Virus record (IMG/VR): IMGVR_UViG_3300049812_004677
Location: 1-29,458 of that record
Origin: a virus
DNA: 29,458 nucleotides
Strand: one strand, 5' to 3'
The translations under genes and the position numbers were made by a program. The notes below the pieces were generated by a model. That model had not been told where the DNA came from and ran no database searches. It saw nothing but the letters and a program-made list of their open reading frames with translations. This document shows, piece after piece, positions 7,542 through 15,205 of this stretch. Position 1 is the first letter of the stretch, and every line of letters begins with the position of its first letter.

Positions 7542-8035
7542 TGGGCTATCGCTGGAAAAGCGTTCGCTTCTACCCAGAGGACTGGCGAGCCGAGACGCGC
7601 GACTTGTCCCGGCTGGAGAAGGATCTTCTCTTTGAGATTTGCGTGACCAACTGGCGAACAGGTCGACCGATGGTTCTAGCGGAGCTTGTGTGGACGGTGG
7701 ACGATCAGTTTGCGCTAGGAGCTTTGGTCGCATCAGGGCGCGTCGTCCGCTCGGAAGCCGGGCTTTGGGCGCGTGTGTGCGACACGATGAAAAACCGAAC
7801 ATCGTATGGGAGATTGCCGAAACTGGCATGGGCGGCGATCCGCAAACGCATATTCGCCCGCGATGATTACACATGCCAGTATTGCGGGAGACGTGGTGGG
7901 CCGCTCGAATGCGACCACCGGACTCCTTTGAGCCAAGGAGGCGGCAACGAGGAAAGCAATCTCGTTACAGCCTGCCGCCCATGCAATCGCACAAAATGGG
8001 CCAGGACTCCCGAGCAGATGGGATGGGAAGTATGA
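7541..8035 (+). CDS. DUF1376-like N-terminus joined to HNH endonuclease
   Basis: A 164-residue two-part protein. Residues 1-85 (RFYPEDWRAETRDLSRLEKD, FEICVTNW) resemble the DUF1376 domain of phage replication proteins and are clearly related to the start of the next gene (FYMDDWSAGT, FQICTYNW). Residues 95-164 are an HNH nuclease: RKRIFARDDYTCQYCGRRG, LECDHRTPLSQGG, NLVTACRPCNRTK. The usual replication C-terminus is missing. A likely origin is duplication of the DUF1376 segment with capture by a mobile HNH gene. It overlaps both neighbours by one to four bases. The HNH part is firm; the DUF1376 relation is inferred from shared positions. Confidence 0.8.
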   Translation: MGYRWKSVRFYPEDWRAETRDLSRLEKDLLFEICVTNWRTGRPMVLAELVWTVDDQFALGALVASGRVVRSEAGLWARVCDTMKNRTSYGRLPKLAWAAIRKRIFARDDYTCQYCGRRGGPLECDHRTPLSQGGGNEESNLVTACRPCNRTKWARTPEQMGWEV

Positions 8036-8820
8036 GCAAGAGAAAACACAGCTTCATCCAGTTTTACATGGACGATTGGAGCGCGGGAACCATACGGATG
8101 CCCCGTATCGTCTGGTCAGTCTATTTTCAGATATGCACCTATAATTGGGACAAGGTGGCTTCCTGCCCGAAAGCGGAAGTCTATCTGATGACTTCCGACC
8201 TTCCTGATGGTCAGGGTGACGCGATTATCGAAAACCTGATCGAAACCGGGAAGCTCGAAAGAGACTCATCGGGTGGCGTTTACGCGCCTCGCGCCATCTT
8301 TGAGGGTGAGCGCGCTTACAATGCCTGGGAGGCGAAAAGCCGTGGTGGCAAGGGTCGCAGGAATGCGGCAGCACAAAAGGAAGACGCCCCGAAGAAAGCT
8401 AAACCTAAGCCGGAAGAGTCTTCGAAAGAGTCTTCGACAGAGCAAGAGCAAGAGCAAGAGCAAGAGCAAGAACCAGAGGAAGAGTCTGACGACTCTTCCA
8501 CCGCGACCGAGATCGTTCCTCGCGAGGCGTTGCAGATGGTCCCCGATGCTTGGAACGCGATGGCGGCGAAATGCGGCCTGTCGCAGATCGTGAAGATGAC
8601 CGACGAGCGGTTGAAGCGGCTGCGGGCCAGGGTGAAGGATTACGGCATCGACGGAATGCTGAAAGCGATCGAGAGCGTGCCGCAGAGCGCATTCTTGCTG
8701 GGCGACAATGACCGCGGCTGGAAGATGGACTTCAACGACCTCCTGTCGCCCGACAAGTGCGTTCGGCTGATGGAGGGCAAGTATCATGGCAAGAGGGGGA
8801 ACGCATGGCTGGAGAGCTGA
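8032..8820 (+). CDS. DUF1376-type replication protein (replisome organiser-like)
   Basis: A 262-residue protein. Residues 1-100 form a DUF1376-like domain (FYMDDWSAGTIRM, FQICTYNWDK, LERDSSGGVYAPRA). A highly charged linker with a run of Glu-Gln pairs covers about 115-160. The C-terminal domain (WNAMAAKCGLSQIVKMTDERL, WKMDFNDLLSPDKCVRLMEGKY) is the helix-rich ending seen in phage replication initiators and helicase-loader-like proteins (W..F..LL..D....L.EGKY). It probably marks the phage origin and recruits host replication proteins; no phage polymerase or helicase is in the window. Start ATGA overlaps the HNH stop; the 3' end overlaps the next gene by 16 bp. Confidence 0.75.
   Translation: MSKRKHSFIQFYMDDWSAGTIRMPRIVWSVYFQICTYNWDKVASCPKAEVYLMTSDLPDGQGDAIIENLIETGKLERDSSGGVYAPRAIFEGERAYNAWEAKSRGGKGRRNAAAQKEDAPKKAKPKPEESSKESSTEQEQEQEQEQEPEEESDDSSTATEIVPREALQMVPDAWNAMAAKCGLSQIVKMTDERLKRLRARVKDYGIDGMLKAIESVPQSAFLLGDNDRGWKMDFNDLLSPDKCVRLMEGKYHGKRGNAWLES
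8439..8468 (+). repeat. Five tandem copies of AGAGCA in the replication gene
   Basis: Five perfect copies of the hexamer AGAGCA encode alternating Glu and Gln in the linker of the DUF1376-type protein. Because the unit is six bases, slippage would add or remove two residues without changing frame, so linker length may vary among relatives. Confidence 0.9.
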
Positions 8821-9425
8821 TCCATTACGAGGGACCGCGCGCGCTGGTGGGCGCCGTGAGTGCGCTGGAGTGGGAATCGCCGGAGCCGGGCAGCGTGCCG
8901 GTCGAGCTGATCGACCAAGCGATTTCGGACGTTCGGAATATCCAGCCGCTCAAGAAGATCGAGCCTATGCTCGACGGGCCGGAGAGCAAGGCGCTGGCCG
9001 ACAAGATCGCGCCGATAGGGGCGGTGATTGATCCGAAGATCAAAGGCGAGGACAGGCGCGTGTGGACTGCCGGGCTGGTCAAAGCCTTGTCCGACCTTCC
9101 GCCGCGCACCGCCCGTTATGCCGCCGATCGCGCGGCGCATCGCCCGATGAAGTTTCTTAACGAGGTTCATGCCGCGATCCGCGAAGAGGCGAAGGGTGCC
9201 GAGACGCGAGCTGAGCTTGCTCTGCTGCGGTTGCAGCGCATGAAGCGCGAGCTGATGGAAGGCCAGCGCCCGGCGCTGACCGAAAGCAGCACCCCGATCG
9301 TGTGGACGCAGGAATCGGTCGACGCGCAAAACCAATGGTTTGCCGCCGCTGGCCTGGCCACGCGGTACGAATACGACGGGGCCGGGGGCGTGAAGGATAT
9401 TGACGCGCGGGAAAACAACGCCTAG
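8805..9425 (+). CDS. Hypothetical protein following the replication gene
   Basis: A 206-residue protein of unknown family, starting inside the end of the DUF1376 gene with AAGAGGGGGA as ribosome-binding site. The first 60 residues are polar with proline (EWESPEPGSVPVELIDQ). The middle (KIKGEDRRVWTAGLVKALSDLPPRTARYAADRAAHRP) is helical and basic. A second helix-rich stretch (REEAKGAETRAELALLRLQRMKREL) could form a coiled coil. Genes in this position in related phages often belong to the replication module, so a helicase-loading or DNA-binding role is possible, but no motif shows it. Confidence 0.65.
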   Translation: MAGELIHYEGPRALVGAVSALEWESPEPGSVPVELIDQAISDVRNIQPLKKIEPMLDGPESKALADKIAPIGAVIDPKIKGEDRRVWTAGLVKALSDLPPRTARYAADRAAHRPMKFLNEVHAAIREEAKGAETRAELALLRLQRMKRELMEGQRPALTESSTPIVWTQESVDAQNQWFAAAGLATRYEYDGAGGVKDIDARENNA

Positions 9426-9460
9426 CTGTCTATTCGGAAGGCAAATCCAAGGAGGTCCGC

Positions 9461-9934
9461 ATGGACGTTGAAGCAGTAATTCGCGAATGGATGGGGGCGA
9501 CCCGGCGCGCGAGGCAGATGAACCGCGCTGAAAAGCCGGAGCTTCCCGCGATGGACCGCGAGCAGGCCGAGGCGGCGCGTGAAGAGATCCGCATTCTCTA
9601 TTACGGCAGTGTGTGGGGCAGGCAGGTGTCGCGATCGGCGATGTTCGCTGTTGAGGTGGCTGAGCTGCGTCACGCTACCGAACGCGGCCAGAAGCCGGGC
9701 AAGAAGCAGGCGCTTCGCGACAGGATCATCGAGCGGGACGGTTCGGATTGCTGGCTGTGTCAGCAGCCGCTCGATGGCGATGCCACGTTCGAGCATAAGA
9801 CTCCGCGATCGGCAGGCGGTACGTGGCACATCGACAATCTCGCCTTGGCGCACACCCAATGCAATCGCGACCTTGGCCGCTTGCCGGAGAAGGCGAAGGA
9901 AGCCGCTCGCGCGGCTATTGCGGGAGATCGGTGA
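9461..9934 (+). CDS. HNH endonuclease
   Basis: A 157-residue protein with a helical N-terminal half (about residues 1-85) and a compact HNH nuclease at the C-terminus: RDRIIERDGSDCWLCQQPL (about 86-104), then ATFEHKTPRSAGGTWHIDNLALAH with the catalytic E-H pair and asparagine, and CNRDLG. The CxxC...C arrangement binds a structural zinc. The N-terminal helix resembles small phage HNH proteins encoded near replication genes. A GGAAGGCA box and a second AAGGAGG sequence lie upstream. The ATG of the next gene overlaps its TGA. It could be a homing endonuclease or a phage DNA-processing nuclease. Confidence 0.8.
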   Translation: MDVEAVIREWMGATRRARQMNRAEKPELPAMDREQAEAAREEIRILYYGSVWGRQVSRSAMFAVEVAELRHATERGQKPGKKQALRDRIIERDGSDCWLCQQPLDGDATFEHKTPRSAGGTWHIDNLALAHTQCNRDLGRLPEKAKEAARAAIAGDR

Positions 9935-10122
9935 TGGCGAGCTATTTCGACAGACCTGTTCGCAGTGGTGGGCGCGCTTGCGCCAGCTACGGCAACACGC
10001 GGCTGAATGAAGCGCCGCCCGCGCCGCGCCGCCGCCCGCCGCTGGCAAGTCGCGCTCGCGCGCTGGCGCTGATGGCGATCGGCGCCGGGGTCTATCACTT
10101 CGCGCTCGTCCTGATCGGGTGA
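9934..10122 (+). CDS. Small membrane protein
   Basis: A 62-residue ORF coupled to the HNH gene (TGATG). The first 40 residues are basic and proline-rich (RRRPPLASRAR). The last 20 form one hydrophobic helix (ALALMAIGAGVYHFALVLIG), so it is probably a single-pass membrane protein with a cytoplasmic N-terminus. No family is recognised. It is followed by a hairpin and a regulator gene with its own start signal, so it probably ends this translational block. Confidence 0.55.
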   Translation: MASYFDRPVRSGGRACASYGNTRLNEAPPAPRRRPPLASRARALALMAIGAGVYHFALVLIG

Positions 10123-10128
10123 GCTTAT

Positions 10129-10156
10129 GCAGGCCGGTGCGCCGCGCCCGGTCTGC
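10129..10156 (+). promoter_or_regulatory. Hairpin in the leader of the Ros/MucR-type gene
   Basis: GCAGGCCGG (10129-10137) pairs with CCGGTCTGC (10148-10156) over nine base pairs, one of them G-U, with a 10-base loop. It sits 28 bases before the regulator's ATG and its GGAAGGCA box. There is no T-tract, so termination is unlikely; a role in translation or RNA stability is inferred. Confidence 0.4.
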
Positions 10157-10184
10157 AATTCCACAGCGGCATGGAAGGCATATC

Positions 10185-10613
10185 ATGGATAGCAAAGACG
10201 CAATTCTCGACCAGCTCGATCGCGAGCAAGTGGCCGAGCTGACGACAAGAGTGGTCGCGGCCTATGTCGGTCGCAACGAAACGCACTCCAGCGAAATCGT
10301 GTCTCTGATCTCGGAAGTCGGCGGCGTGATCGCTGACCTGATCGGCGGGGGCGAAAAGGAACCAGAGCTGATTCCTGCTGTCGATCCCAAGCGGTCGGTG
10401 AAGGAAGATTACATTGTCTGCCTGGAGGATGGCGCCAAGCTCAAAATGCTCAAGCGCTATCTGCGGACCAATTTTGATATGACACCGGAAGAATATCGGG
10501 CGCGGTGGGGCCTCCCCGCAAATTACCCGATGGTCGCGCCGGGCTACTCGAAGGTGCGCCAGCGCCTCGCCAAACAAATCGGGTTGGGGCGCAAGCCTGG
10601 GAGCGGCAAATGA
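10185..10613 (+). CDS. Ros/MucR-family transcriptional regulator without zinc-binding histidines
   Basis: A 142-residue protein with the full Ros/MucR layout. An N-terminal oligomerisation region (TRVVAAYVGRN, about residues 21-31) is followed by PAVDPKRSVKEDYIVCLEDG (64-83), a zinc-finger-like core and the conserved ending MTPEEYRARWGLPANYPMVAPGY (99-121), then a basic tail. Where zinc-binding members have histidines, this one has Tyr92 and, in the second position, Asn96/Phe97 (MLKRYLRTNFDM); Cys79 and Asp82 remain. Zinc-free members of this family are known, so it may still fold and bind DNA. It has a GGAAGGCA box. It may tune phage or host genes controlled by host MucR. Confidence 0.88.
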   Translation: MDSKDAILDQLDREQVAELTTRVVAAYVGRNETHSSEIVSLISEVGGVIADLIGGGEKEPELIPAVDPKRSVKEDYIVCLEDGAKLKMLKRYLRTNFDMTPEEYRARWGLPANYPMVAPGYSKVRQRLAKQIGLGRKPGSGK

Positions 10614-10831
10614 GGCGCCCCGCATTTCCTATCGACACCCCGAACCGGGCCAGGATGGCGCGAAAGTATCTGGGACTCGACAAGGTTCAGATGGCCGAAC
10701 GGCTGCGGCTGGGTCAGCATGGCCGCGACACCGTGCGCCGATACGAAACCAAGGGCCTGCCCGGCACCGCGCAGCTCGCATACGAGAGGCTTGTCGAGCT
10801 GGGTCCTGAAACAGAAGGGAACGCGCCGTGA
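10610..10831 (+). CDS. Helix-turn-helix protein (XRE-like)
   Basis: A 73-residue protein starting in the stop of the Ros/MucR gene (ATGA). After a short N-terminus, RMARKYLGLDKVQMAERLRL (about residues 15-34) is the first part of an XRE-like helix-turn-helix; GRDTVRRYETKGLPGTAQLAYERLVEL supplies the recognition helix and last helix. The pattern (MAE.L..G....TVRRYE) is that of a DNA-binding repressor. It is probably co-expressed with the MucR-type protein. Target is unknown. Confidence 0.7.
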   Translation: MRRPAFPIDTPNRARMARKYLGLDKVQMAERLRLGQHGRDTVRRYETKGLPGTAQLAYERLVELGPETEGNAP

Positions 10832-11163
10832 GCAAGCACTACGGAACCGAATGGACCGGCAATGGCCGACAACCCGCTCGCCTCGAAATGGATTTCTGGC
10901 TGATCGTGGCGCGCGGGAACCCCCGGCCAAGCGTTCGCGTGACCGCAGGCCATCCCAGCCTCAAACGCAACGAGCGCGCCATCAATCTCAAGATGGTCCT
11001 GCCGGTGGCGCTGTTCGAGACACCTTCGATCACCGCGAAGATCAACGTCGAGGCACCGAGCGAGCGCGTCGACATAGACATTCCCGCGCTCAACGAGGCC
11101 GTGAAGCAAGCGATCGGCATGGACGTGGAGATCAGCGTGGCGGAGACGAACAATGGCGAATGA
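10828..11163 (+). CDS. Hypothetical protein
   Basis: A 111-residue protein with a GTG start that overlaps the previous stop (GTGA). It is beta-rich, with hydrophobic strands separated by charged turns (LEMDFWLIVARGNPRPSVRVTAG, NLKMVLPVALFETPSITAKINVEAP), and ends in a helix (IPALNEAVKQAIGMDVEISV). No family is recognised. The last 11 bp overlap the next gene. Its place after two DNA-binding proteins suggests the same transcript but not the function. Confidence 0.6.
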   Translation: MSKHYGTEWTGNGRQPARLEMDFWLIVARGNPRPSVRVTAGHPSLKRNERAINLKMVLPVALFETPSITAKINVEAPSERVDIDIPALNEAVKQAIGMDVEISVAETNNGE

Positions 11164-11683
11164 CCTTACCAACGATGTGCCGGTGACGCCAATCGACGAT
11201 TTGACCCAACGGGTGGCTTGTCGCTTACGTCAAAGCGGCTTGTATCGAGATTCCGATTTGGCAGAAGAACTCGAAAACGCCGCCCTGTCCCGCCTCACCA
11301 CCCAACCCGCGCCGGGTGATTTGGTGGAGGCGCTGAAACGATGCGCGACGGGCCTAGAGCAGGCGGCGGATCACTTGGAGGATTTCGCCACCCGGTGCCA
11401 CGTTCCCTACAGCCTTCGCGATGATGCGCTGGCGGATGCAGAATACGCCCGAAAGATGCTGGACAACATTGAGCAGCCCAGCGCCTTTGATCGCCGCAAG
11501 GAAGGCTTGGAAGCGGCAGAGCATATCGCGGAGGGCATCGCTGCAAGTTTCGCTAGGCTCGCAACCGAACATGAATGGGGCTCCAACGAGAACCTACAAT
11601 TCAGAGATCGCGGCGCTGGCGCGGATTTCGTCCTAACCGCGATCCGCGCGCAATTTCCAATCAATCTGGGAGCGATCCGATGA
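11153..11683 (+). CDS. Hypothetical helical protein
   Basis: A 176-residue, mostly helical protein. Repeated short helices in the middle (LVEALKRCATGLEQAADHLEDFA, LADAEYARKMLDNIEQ, EAAEHIAEGIAASFARLA) suggest a helical bundle. Base composition looks less GC-rich than the neighbours, which fits later acquisition. It overlaps the previous gene by 11 bp and the next by four (ATGA). No family is recognised; it belongs to the block of small accessory genes. Confidence 0.6.
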   Translation: MANDLTNDVPVTPIDDLTQRVACRLRQSGLYRDSDLAEELENAALSRLTTQPAPGDLVEALKRCATGLEQAADHLEDFATRCHVPYSLRDDALADAEYARKMLDNIEQPSAFDRRKEGLEAAEHIAEGIAASFARLATEHEWGSNENLQFRDRGAGADFVLTAIRAQFPINLGAIR

Positions 11684-12618
11684 ACGAACTTCGCGAAGCC
11701 CTTTGGTGGGCAACCGCCGTGATCGGCCATGGCATGAAGATGAGCGATAGCTTTTTGATCGCTGGCAAAAAAGTCACGGTCGAGGAGGTCTATAAGGCTG
11801 GTGTCGAATTATGCGACAGCACGAACGCGGGACTTGCCGATAGTGGGATCGCTGTTCTGGAGGCTGATTTTGACGCCGCCGATCGGGCCATCAAACTTCC
11901 GGCAACCTACAGCCAACGACTGGAACTCGCCAAGGCATTCGCTCGGCATCGCGTGTCAGTAGAGAGCGCGCCGAATGTTGCCTTGCAGGCGCGACAAGAG
12001 GTTCAGGAAGCGATCAAATGCCTTGAGAATGTGACTGCGGCATCGGATTACGAGAACTCTCTTGGGCAAGCCGAGAATGCACTGGACCGTGCCCTCGCCG
12101 CCCTATCCGCCGCCCAGCAGGGGCAGGGGGAGCCGGTTGCTTGGATGCATGATTTGCTGCGTTTGATTGCTCAACGGGCACAATACGCCACATCGGACGA
12201 TGCGCAGGAGGCGTTGACGTGGATTTATCACGCAGCGTCGAGAGCCGCTGGAGATGGTCAGAACATCCATCGTTTAGCTTTCGACACGCTTTACGTGAAC
12301 TTGCTGAAAACCAACCCCGATCATGCCTTTACCGAGTTCGCTCGCAGGGTTTCCGAAGGGAAGCCATGGGCACAATTGTTCGATGGGTTGGATAATTTTG
12401 ACGTATCGCCTCTTTCCACCGCTCCCCAGCCAGACCGGGAAAGTGTGCTGCGGGAGGCGCTAAACGAGGTCCGCTCCATCGCGCTGTCTTACAGCAATAT
12501 GGGGCACGTCGAAGGCAATAAGCGTGCGTTCGACATCATCAGCGACATTGACCGACGCCTCGCCCTCCTCACCCACCCCACCACCGATACGCAGAGCGAT
12601 GCGGTGGGGGAACCGTGA
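11680..12618 (+). CDS. Hypothetical accessory protein with GEPVAWMH motif (Ea22-like arrangement)
   Basis: A 312-residue protein coupled by ATGA to the previous gene. It has three parts. Residues 1-140 are helical (VEEVYKAGVELCD, EVQEAIKCLENVTAAS). A short Ala/Gln linker then leads to GEPVAWMHDLL near residue 150, a motif seen in many modular phage accessory proteins. Residues 150-312 include helices and a second linker (STAPQPDRESVLREALNEVRSIAL). Such mosaic proteins are common in prophage accessory regions, and their functions are mostly unknown. The arrangement suggests fusion of separate small domains. Confidence 0.6.
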   Translation: MNELREALWWATAVIGHGMKMSDSFLIAGKKVTVEEVYKAGVELCDSTNAGLADSGIAVLEADFDAADRAIKLPATYSQRLELAKAFARHRVSVESAPNVALQARQEVQEAIKCLENVTAASDYENSLGQAENALDRALAALSAAQQGQGEPVAWMHDLLRLIAQRAQYATSDDAQEALTWIYHAASRAAGDGQNIHRLAFDTLYVNLLKTNPDHAFTEFARRVSEGKPWAQLFDGLDNFDVSPLSTAPQPDRESVLREALNEVRSIALSYSNMGHVEGNKRAFDIISDIDRRLALLTHPTTDTQSDAVGEP

Positions 12619-12812
12619 TGGCCCGTTTCCATTCCAGTCAATGCAGTTGGCATTGCGATCAATATGAGCACGAATGCGATTGCGGGGTCTCGCGTCCAAG
12701 CACAGCGGCATGGGCCGAGCGAGAATTGATGGCAGCCGATGATGGCGTCGACCGCGCCAAAGATCGCGCCGCCGCCATCCGCAACACCACAGACACGGAG
12801 AGCGGATCGTGA
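12618..12812 (+). CDS. Small Cys/His-rich protein
   Basis: A 64-residue protein starting at ATG 12618, overlapping the previous stop (TGATG). A GTG three bases earlier is an alternative start. Residues 5-23 hold five cysteines or histidines in a tight pattern (HSSQCSWHCDQYEHECDCG), which could bind one metal ion. The remainder is a charged helix (AERELMAADDGVDRAKDRAA). No family is recognised. Confidence 0.5.
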   Translation: MARFHSSQCSWHCDQYEHECDCGVSRPSTAAWAERELMAADDGVDRAKDRAAAIRNTTDTESGS

Positions 12813-13054
12813 GCGAGGAACCGAAAACCTATGAGGAGTTGCAGGAGCAAATTGCTCGAATGCAGGATCGTGTGGCGCTTCATAACGGCAAACTGGCTGG
12901 CCTGGAAAAGGCATTCGCCAAGCGGCTCAACTCTCTCCGCAACGCAGCCCGCCTTGCAAATATCCGCGCTGACAAAGCCGAAAAGGCAATGCGAGCGATG
13001 GCTAAGGCCGTTGCTGAAATTGACAAACTATCGGCAGAGGAACCCCGCCCATGA
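12809..13054 (+). CDS. Small coiled-coil protein
   Basis: An 81-residue protein with a GTG start overlapping the previous stop (GTGA). Nearly the whole chain is one charged helix with regular leucine/alanine spacing (YEELQEQIARMQDRVALHNGKLAGLEKAF, IRADKAEKAMRAMAKAV), typical of a coiled coil. It is probably an oligomer or a partner of another small protein. Function is unknown. It is joined by ATGA to the Lar-like gene. Confidence 0.55.
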   Translation: MSEEPKTYEELQEQIARMQDRVALHNGKLAGLEKAFAKRLNSLRNAARLANIRADKAEKAMRAMAKAVAEIDKLSAEEPRP

Positions 13055-13422
13055 ACAACCCCAACCAGACCAACCCTGCCGAGATGGGGGAGGAATTGCT
13101 GCCGTGCCCGTTTTGTGGCTGCGCTGTAAGTCTCGAAAAGCAGACGCGACGCGATGAATATTTCGGCTCACGCGATTGGTGGCATATCGTAGGCAAACAC
13201 GAAGGGATCGGCGGGGTTTGCCCCGGACAAGTCCGAGGGCGAGGTTCGTCAGAAACCGCCACCACCGCATGGAACACCCGCGCCGCCCTCCAGCAATCCC
13301 ATACCGAAGGGGATAGGCTGCTTGCGGAGGCGGGAAATGCTTTGAGTGACATTGGCCGCGCTGTGGACGGCGACCTTATGGACCGCATCGACGCCCACCT
13401 ATCCAGTAAGGATCAAGCATGA
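13051..13422 (+). CDS. Lar-like restriction-alleviation family zinc-ribbon protein
   Basis: A 123-residue protein with the Lar signature: LLPCPFCGCAVSLE near residues 17-30 (first CxxC) and GVCPGQV near 55-61, ending in the conserved TTAWNTRA near 71-78. Lar proteins of prophages can lessen host type I restriction by changing modification activity; whether this copy does so is not known, since the family is broad and many members are untested. Residues 80-123 are an extra helical extension (LLAEAGNALSDIGRAVDGD). A second Lar-like gene lies at 16698. Confidence 0.7.
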   Translation: MNNPNQTNPAEMGEELLPCPFCGCAVSLEKQTRRDEYFGSRDWWHIVGKHEGIGGVCPGQVRGRGSSETATTAWNTRAALQQSHTEGDRLLAEAGNALSDIGRAVDGDLMDRIDAHLSSKDQA

Positions 13423-13718
13423 CTTCTCTCACCACGATCGCCGAGCGCGATCCGAACATCATCGCCCGGCTCTATCGCGGCGCTCAGGCGACCGAAGGGC
13501 TTGCGCGGGTGAAGCGTCTGGTCGATCGGCTGATGCCGCCACGCAGGGGCGCGCACGGTTTCTATGAACCGGAGCGTTTCTTTGCTGAAATGGAATCCGG
13601 GTATGGCGCGTGGCGCCGCGCGCTATCGAGGTCGCTGCTTCGCCGGATCACCAGCAAGATCGAGCGCCGTGACGCGGATCTGACCGCAATCGAAATGGCC
13701 GAAAGGATGGAACGATGA
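13419..13718 (+). CDS. Hypothetical basic protein
   Basis: A 99-residue, arginine-rich helical protein coupled by ATGA to its neighbours on both sides. The sequence reads as successive helices (NIIARLYRGAQATEGLARVKRLVDRLM, WRRALSRSLLRRITSKIERR) with an aromatic segment between (FYEPERFFAEM). It could bind nucleic acid or a partner. No family is recognised. Confidence 0.6.
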   Translation: MTSLTTIAERDPNIIARLYRGAQATEGLARVKRLVDRLMPPRRGAHGFYEPERFFAEMESGYGAWRRALSRSLLRRITSKIERRDADLTAIEMAERMER

Positions 13719-14035
13719 ACGACACCCCCGCAACCGACGAAGAGCAGGAAGCCGCGTTTCGGCGGAGCCTGGCTTTCAATACCGAGGCGGCGCGCGCTGG
13801 CCTGTTCGCCGCGGCGCTCGACATTGCCGAGACGATGAAAGAGGCGCAGGTTCCGCACGGCGAGTCCTGCATTATGACCGGCGCTGTCGAAATGGCGGTG
13901 CAGCTCTGGGCGCAGGTGAGCGAAACCGCTGGCGTCCCGCGCAAGAAGTCTCGCGAGACGCTGGAGAAGGAAATGCGCCGCTTCTTCGCGAAGCATTGGG
14001 GCAGGGCCAACGATCCGCCCGCGACCGAGCAATGA
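13715..14035 (+). CDS. Hypothetical helical protein
   Basis: A 106-residue protein in the ATGA-linked block. The N-terminus is acidic; the middle (EAARAGLFAAALDIAETMKEAQVPHG, CIMTGAVEMAVQLWAQV) contains two helices, and the C-terminus is basic (KKSRETLEKEMRRFFAKHWGR). No motif shows a function. It directly precedes the metallopeptidase gene and overlaps it. Confidence 0.6.
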   Translation: MNDTPATDEEQEAAFRRSLAFNTEAARAGLFAAALDIAETMKEAQVPHGESCIMTGAVEMAVQLWAQVSETAGVPRKKSRETLEKEMRRFFAKHWGRANDPPATEQ

Positions 14036-14658
14036 GCGCCCGGCGCCGCCCGATGCCTCCAGCGGCCATCCTCGACGCGCTGACGGGTGTGTTCGAGCCT
14101 GCGCCGGAGCTGGAGGCGTGGGCGCGCTCGTCGTTCATTGCTGACACCGGCCAGCTCGCGAACCCGGATCACCGCCATCTGCAACAGGCAGAGATCGGCT
14201 TCCTATGGACGAACGAGGAAAACAGCCGGGCGGGGCGCACCGTGATCGGGCAATGCGAGATCATGCCGCCGATGGCGATGGGGAAGTGGCAACGTGCCCG
14301 CGCCATCGCCCAGGTGTCGGCATGGTTCGGCGGCGTGCCTGACTTTCTCATTACGATCGATGCGCAGGCGGCGCAGGCGATGGACGATATGAGTTTCTGC
14401 GCGCTGATAGAACACGAGCTGTCCCATGCGGGACAGGCGATCGACGAATTTGGAATGCCAAAATTCAACAAACGGACGGGTTTGCCGGTCTGGGCCATTA
14501 AGGCGCACGAGGTCGAAGAGTTTGTTGGCGTGGTTAAACGCTACGGCTCGACAAGCCCCGCTCTTTCTGAAATGGTCAGGGCAATTAACCACGGCCCGGA
14601 GGTCGGCGCGGCTCAAGTTGCGCAGGCTTGTGGCACTTGCCTGCGGAGAATTGCGTGA
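14032..14658 (+). CDS. Putative phage metallopeptidase (HELSH type)
   Basis: A 208-residue protein of the phage metallopeptidase type. A helical N-terminus is followed by beta strands (VPDFLITIDAQAA, about residues 99-111) and the zinc motif IEHELSHAGQ (about 125-134), an HExxH variant in which two histidines and the glutamate would form the active site. Two later histidines or acidic residues (AHEVEEFVGVV) could give the third ligand. The region before the motif has the conserved strand-helix pattern of family members (YDMSFCALIEHELSH-like). The substrate is unknown. It starts by ATGA overlap and couples to a GTG-started HNH gene. Confidence 0.75.
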   Translation: MSARRRPMPPAAILDALTGVFEPAPELEAWARSSFIADTGQLANPDHRHLQQAEIGFLWTNEENSRAGRTVIGQCEIMPPMAMGKWQRARAIAQVSAWFGGVPDFLITIDAQAAQAMDDMSFCALIEHELSHAGQAIDEFGMPKFNKRTGLPVWAIKAHEVEEFVGVVKRYGSTSPALSEMVRAINHGPEVGAAQVAQACGTCLRRIA

Positions 14659-15143
14659 CGGAAGAATGGAAATTCGTGAAGGGGTGGCCTGAATACGAAG
14701 TCAGCAACCTTGGTCGTGTGCGCCGCACAGAAACAGGCGCGATCCGAAAGCCGGTGAACATTTCTGGCTATCAAGCGATGCGGCTTACCCGCCCAGGCAA
14801 AAGCCAAATGATTTTGGTGCATCGCGCTGTCGCCTTCGCTTTTCTTCCTCGCCGACGCAGCAAAGCGATGGAGGTAAACCACAAGGATTCGGACCGATGG
14901 AACCCGCGAGCGGATAACCTTGAGTGGGTGACGAGATCACAAAACCGACAGCATGGGTACGATCACGGATATTGCGATGCGCGAGGGTCTAGAAACGGCC
15001 ACGCGAAATTGATCGAAGCAGATGCGATACAGATACGGTCGGCTGCGAAGGGCGAATATCCAGCTCTGGCAGAGAGATTGGGTGTATCGCTTGCGACAGT
15101 ACGAGACGTGGCCGCTCGCCGAACGTGGAAACACGTCGCATAA
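14655..15143 (+). CDS. NUMOD4-HNH homing endonuclease
   Basis: A 162-residue protein of the phage homing-endonuclease type. It opens with NUMOD4 (EEWKFVKGWPEYEVSNLGRV, about residues 3-22). The HNH_3 core follows: LVHRAVAFAFLP, MEVNHKDSDRWNPRADNLEWV (about 75-95) and SRNGHAKL. The C-terminus (IQIRSAAKGEYPALAERLGVSLATVRDVA) is a helix-turn-helix of the NUMOD1/IENR type. The GTG start is used because it overlaps the metallopeptidase stop (GTGA). GC looks lower than the neighbours, consistent with mobility. It may have interrupted an older operon here, since a 62-base gap follows. Confidence 0.85.
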   Translation: MTEEWKFVKGWPEYEVSNLGRVRRTETGAIRKPVNISGYQAMRLTRPGKSQMILVHRAVAFAFLPRRRSKAMEVNHKDSDRWNPRADNLEWVTRSQNRQHGYDHGYCDARGSRNGHAKLIEADAIQIRSAAKGEYPALAERLGVSLATVRDVAARRTWKHVA

Positions 15144-15205
15144 AAGGGCTTGCGTGATGTTCCCGCGCGCGTTAATGACGCAATCAGGCAATCCAAGGAG
15201 CTACC

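Noticed and set aside
6750-7874. 374-codon minus-strand ORF
   Set aside because: It is antisense to the methyltransferase and HNH genes, both supported by motifs.
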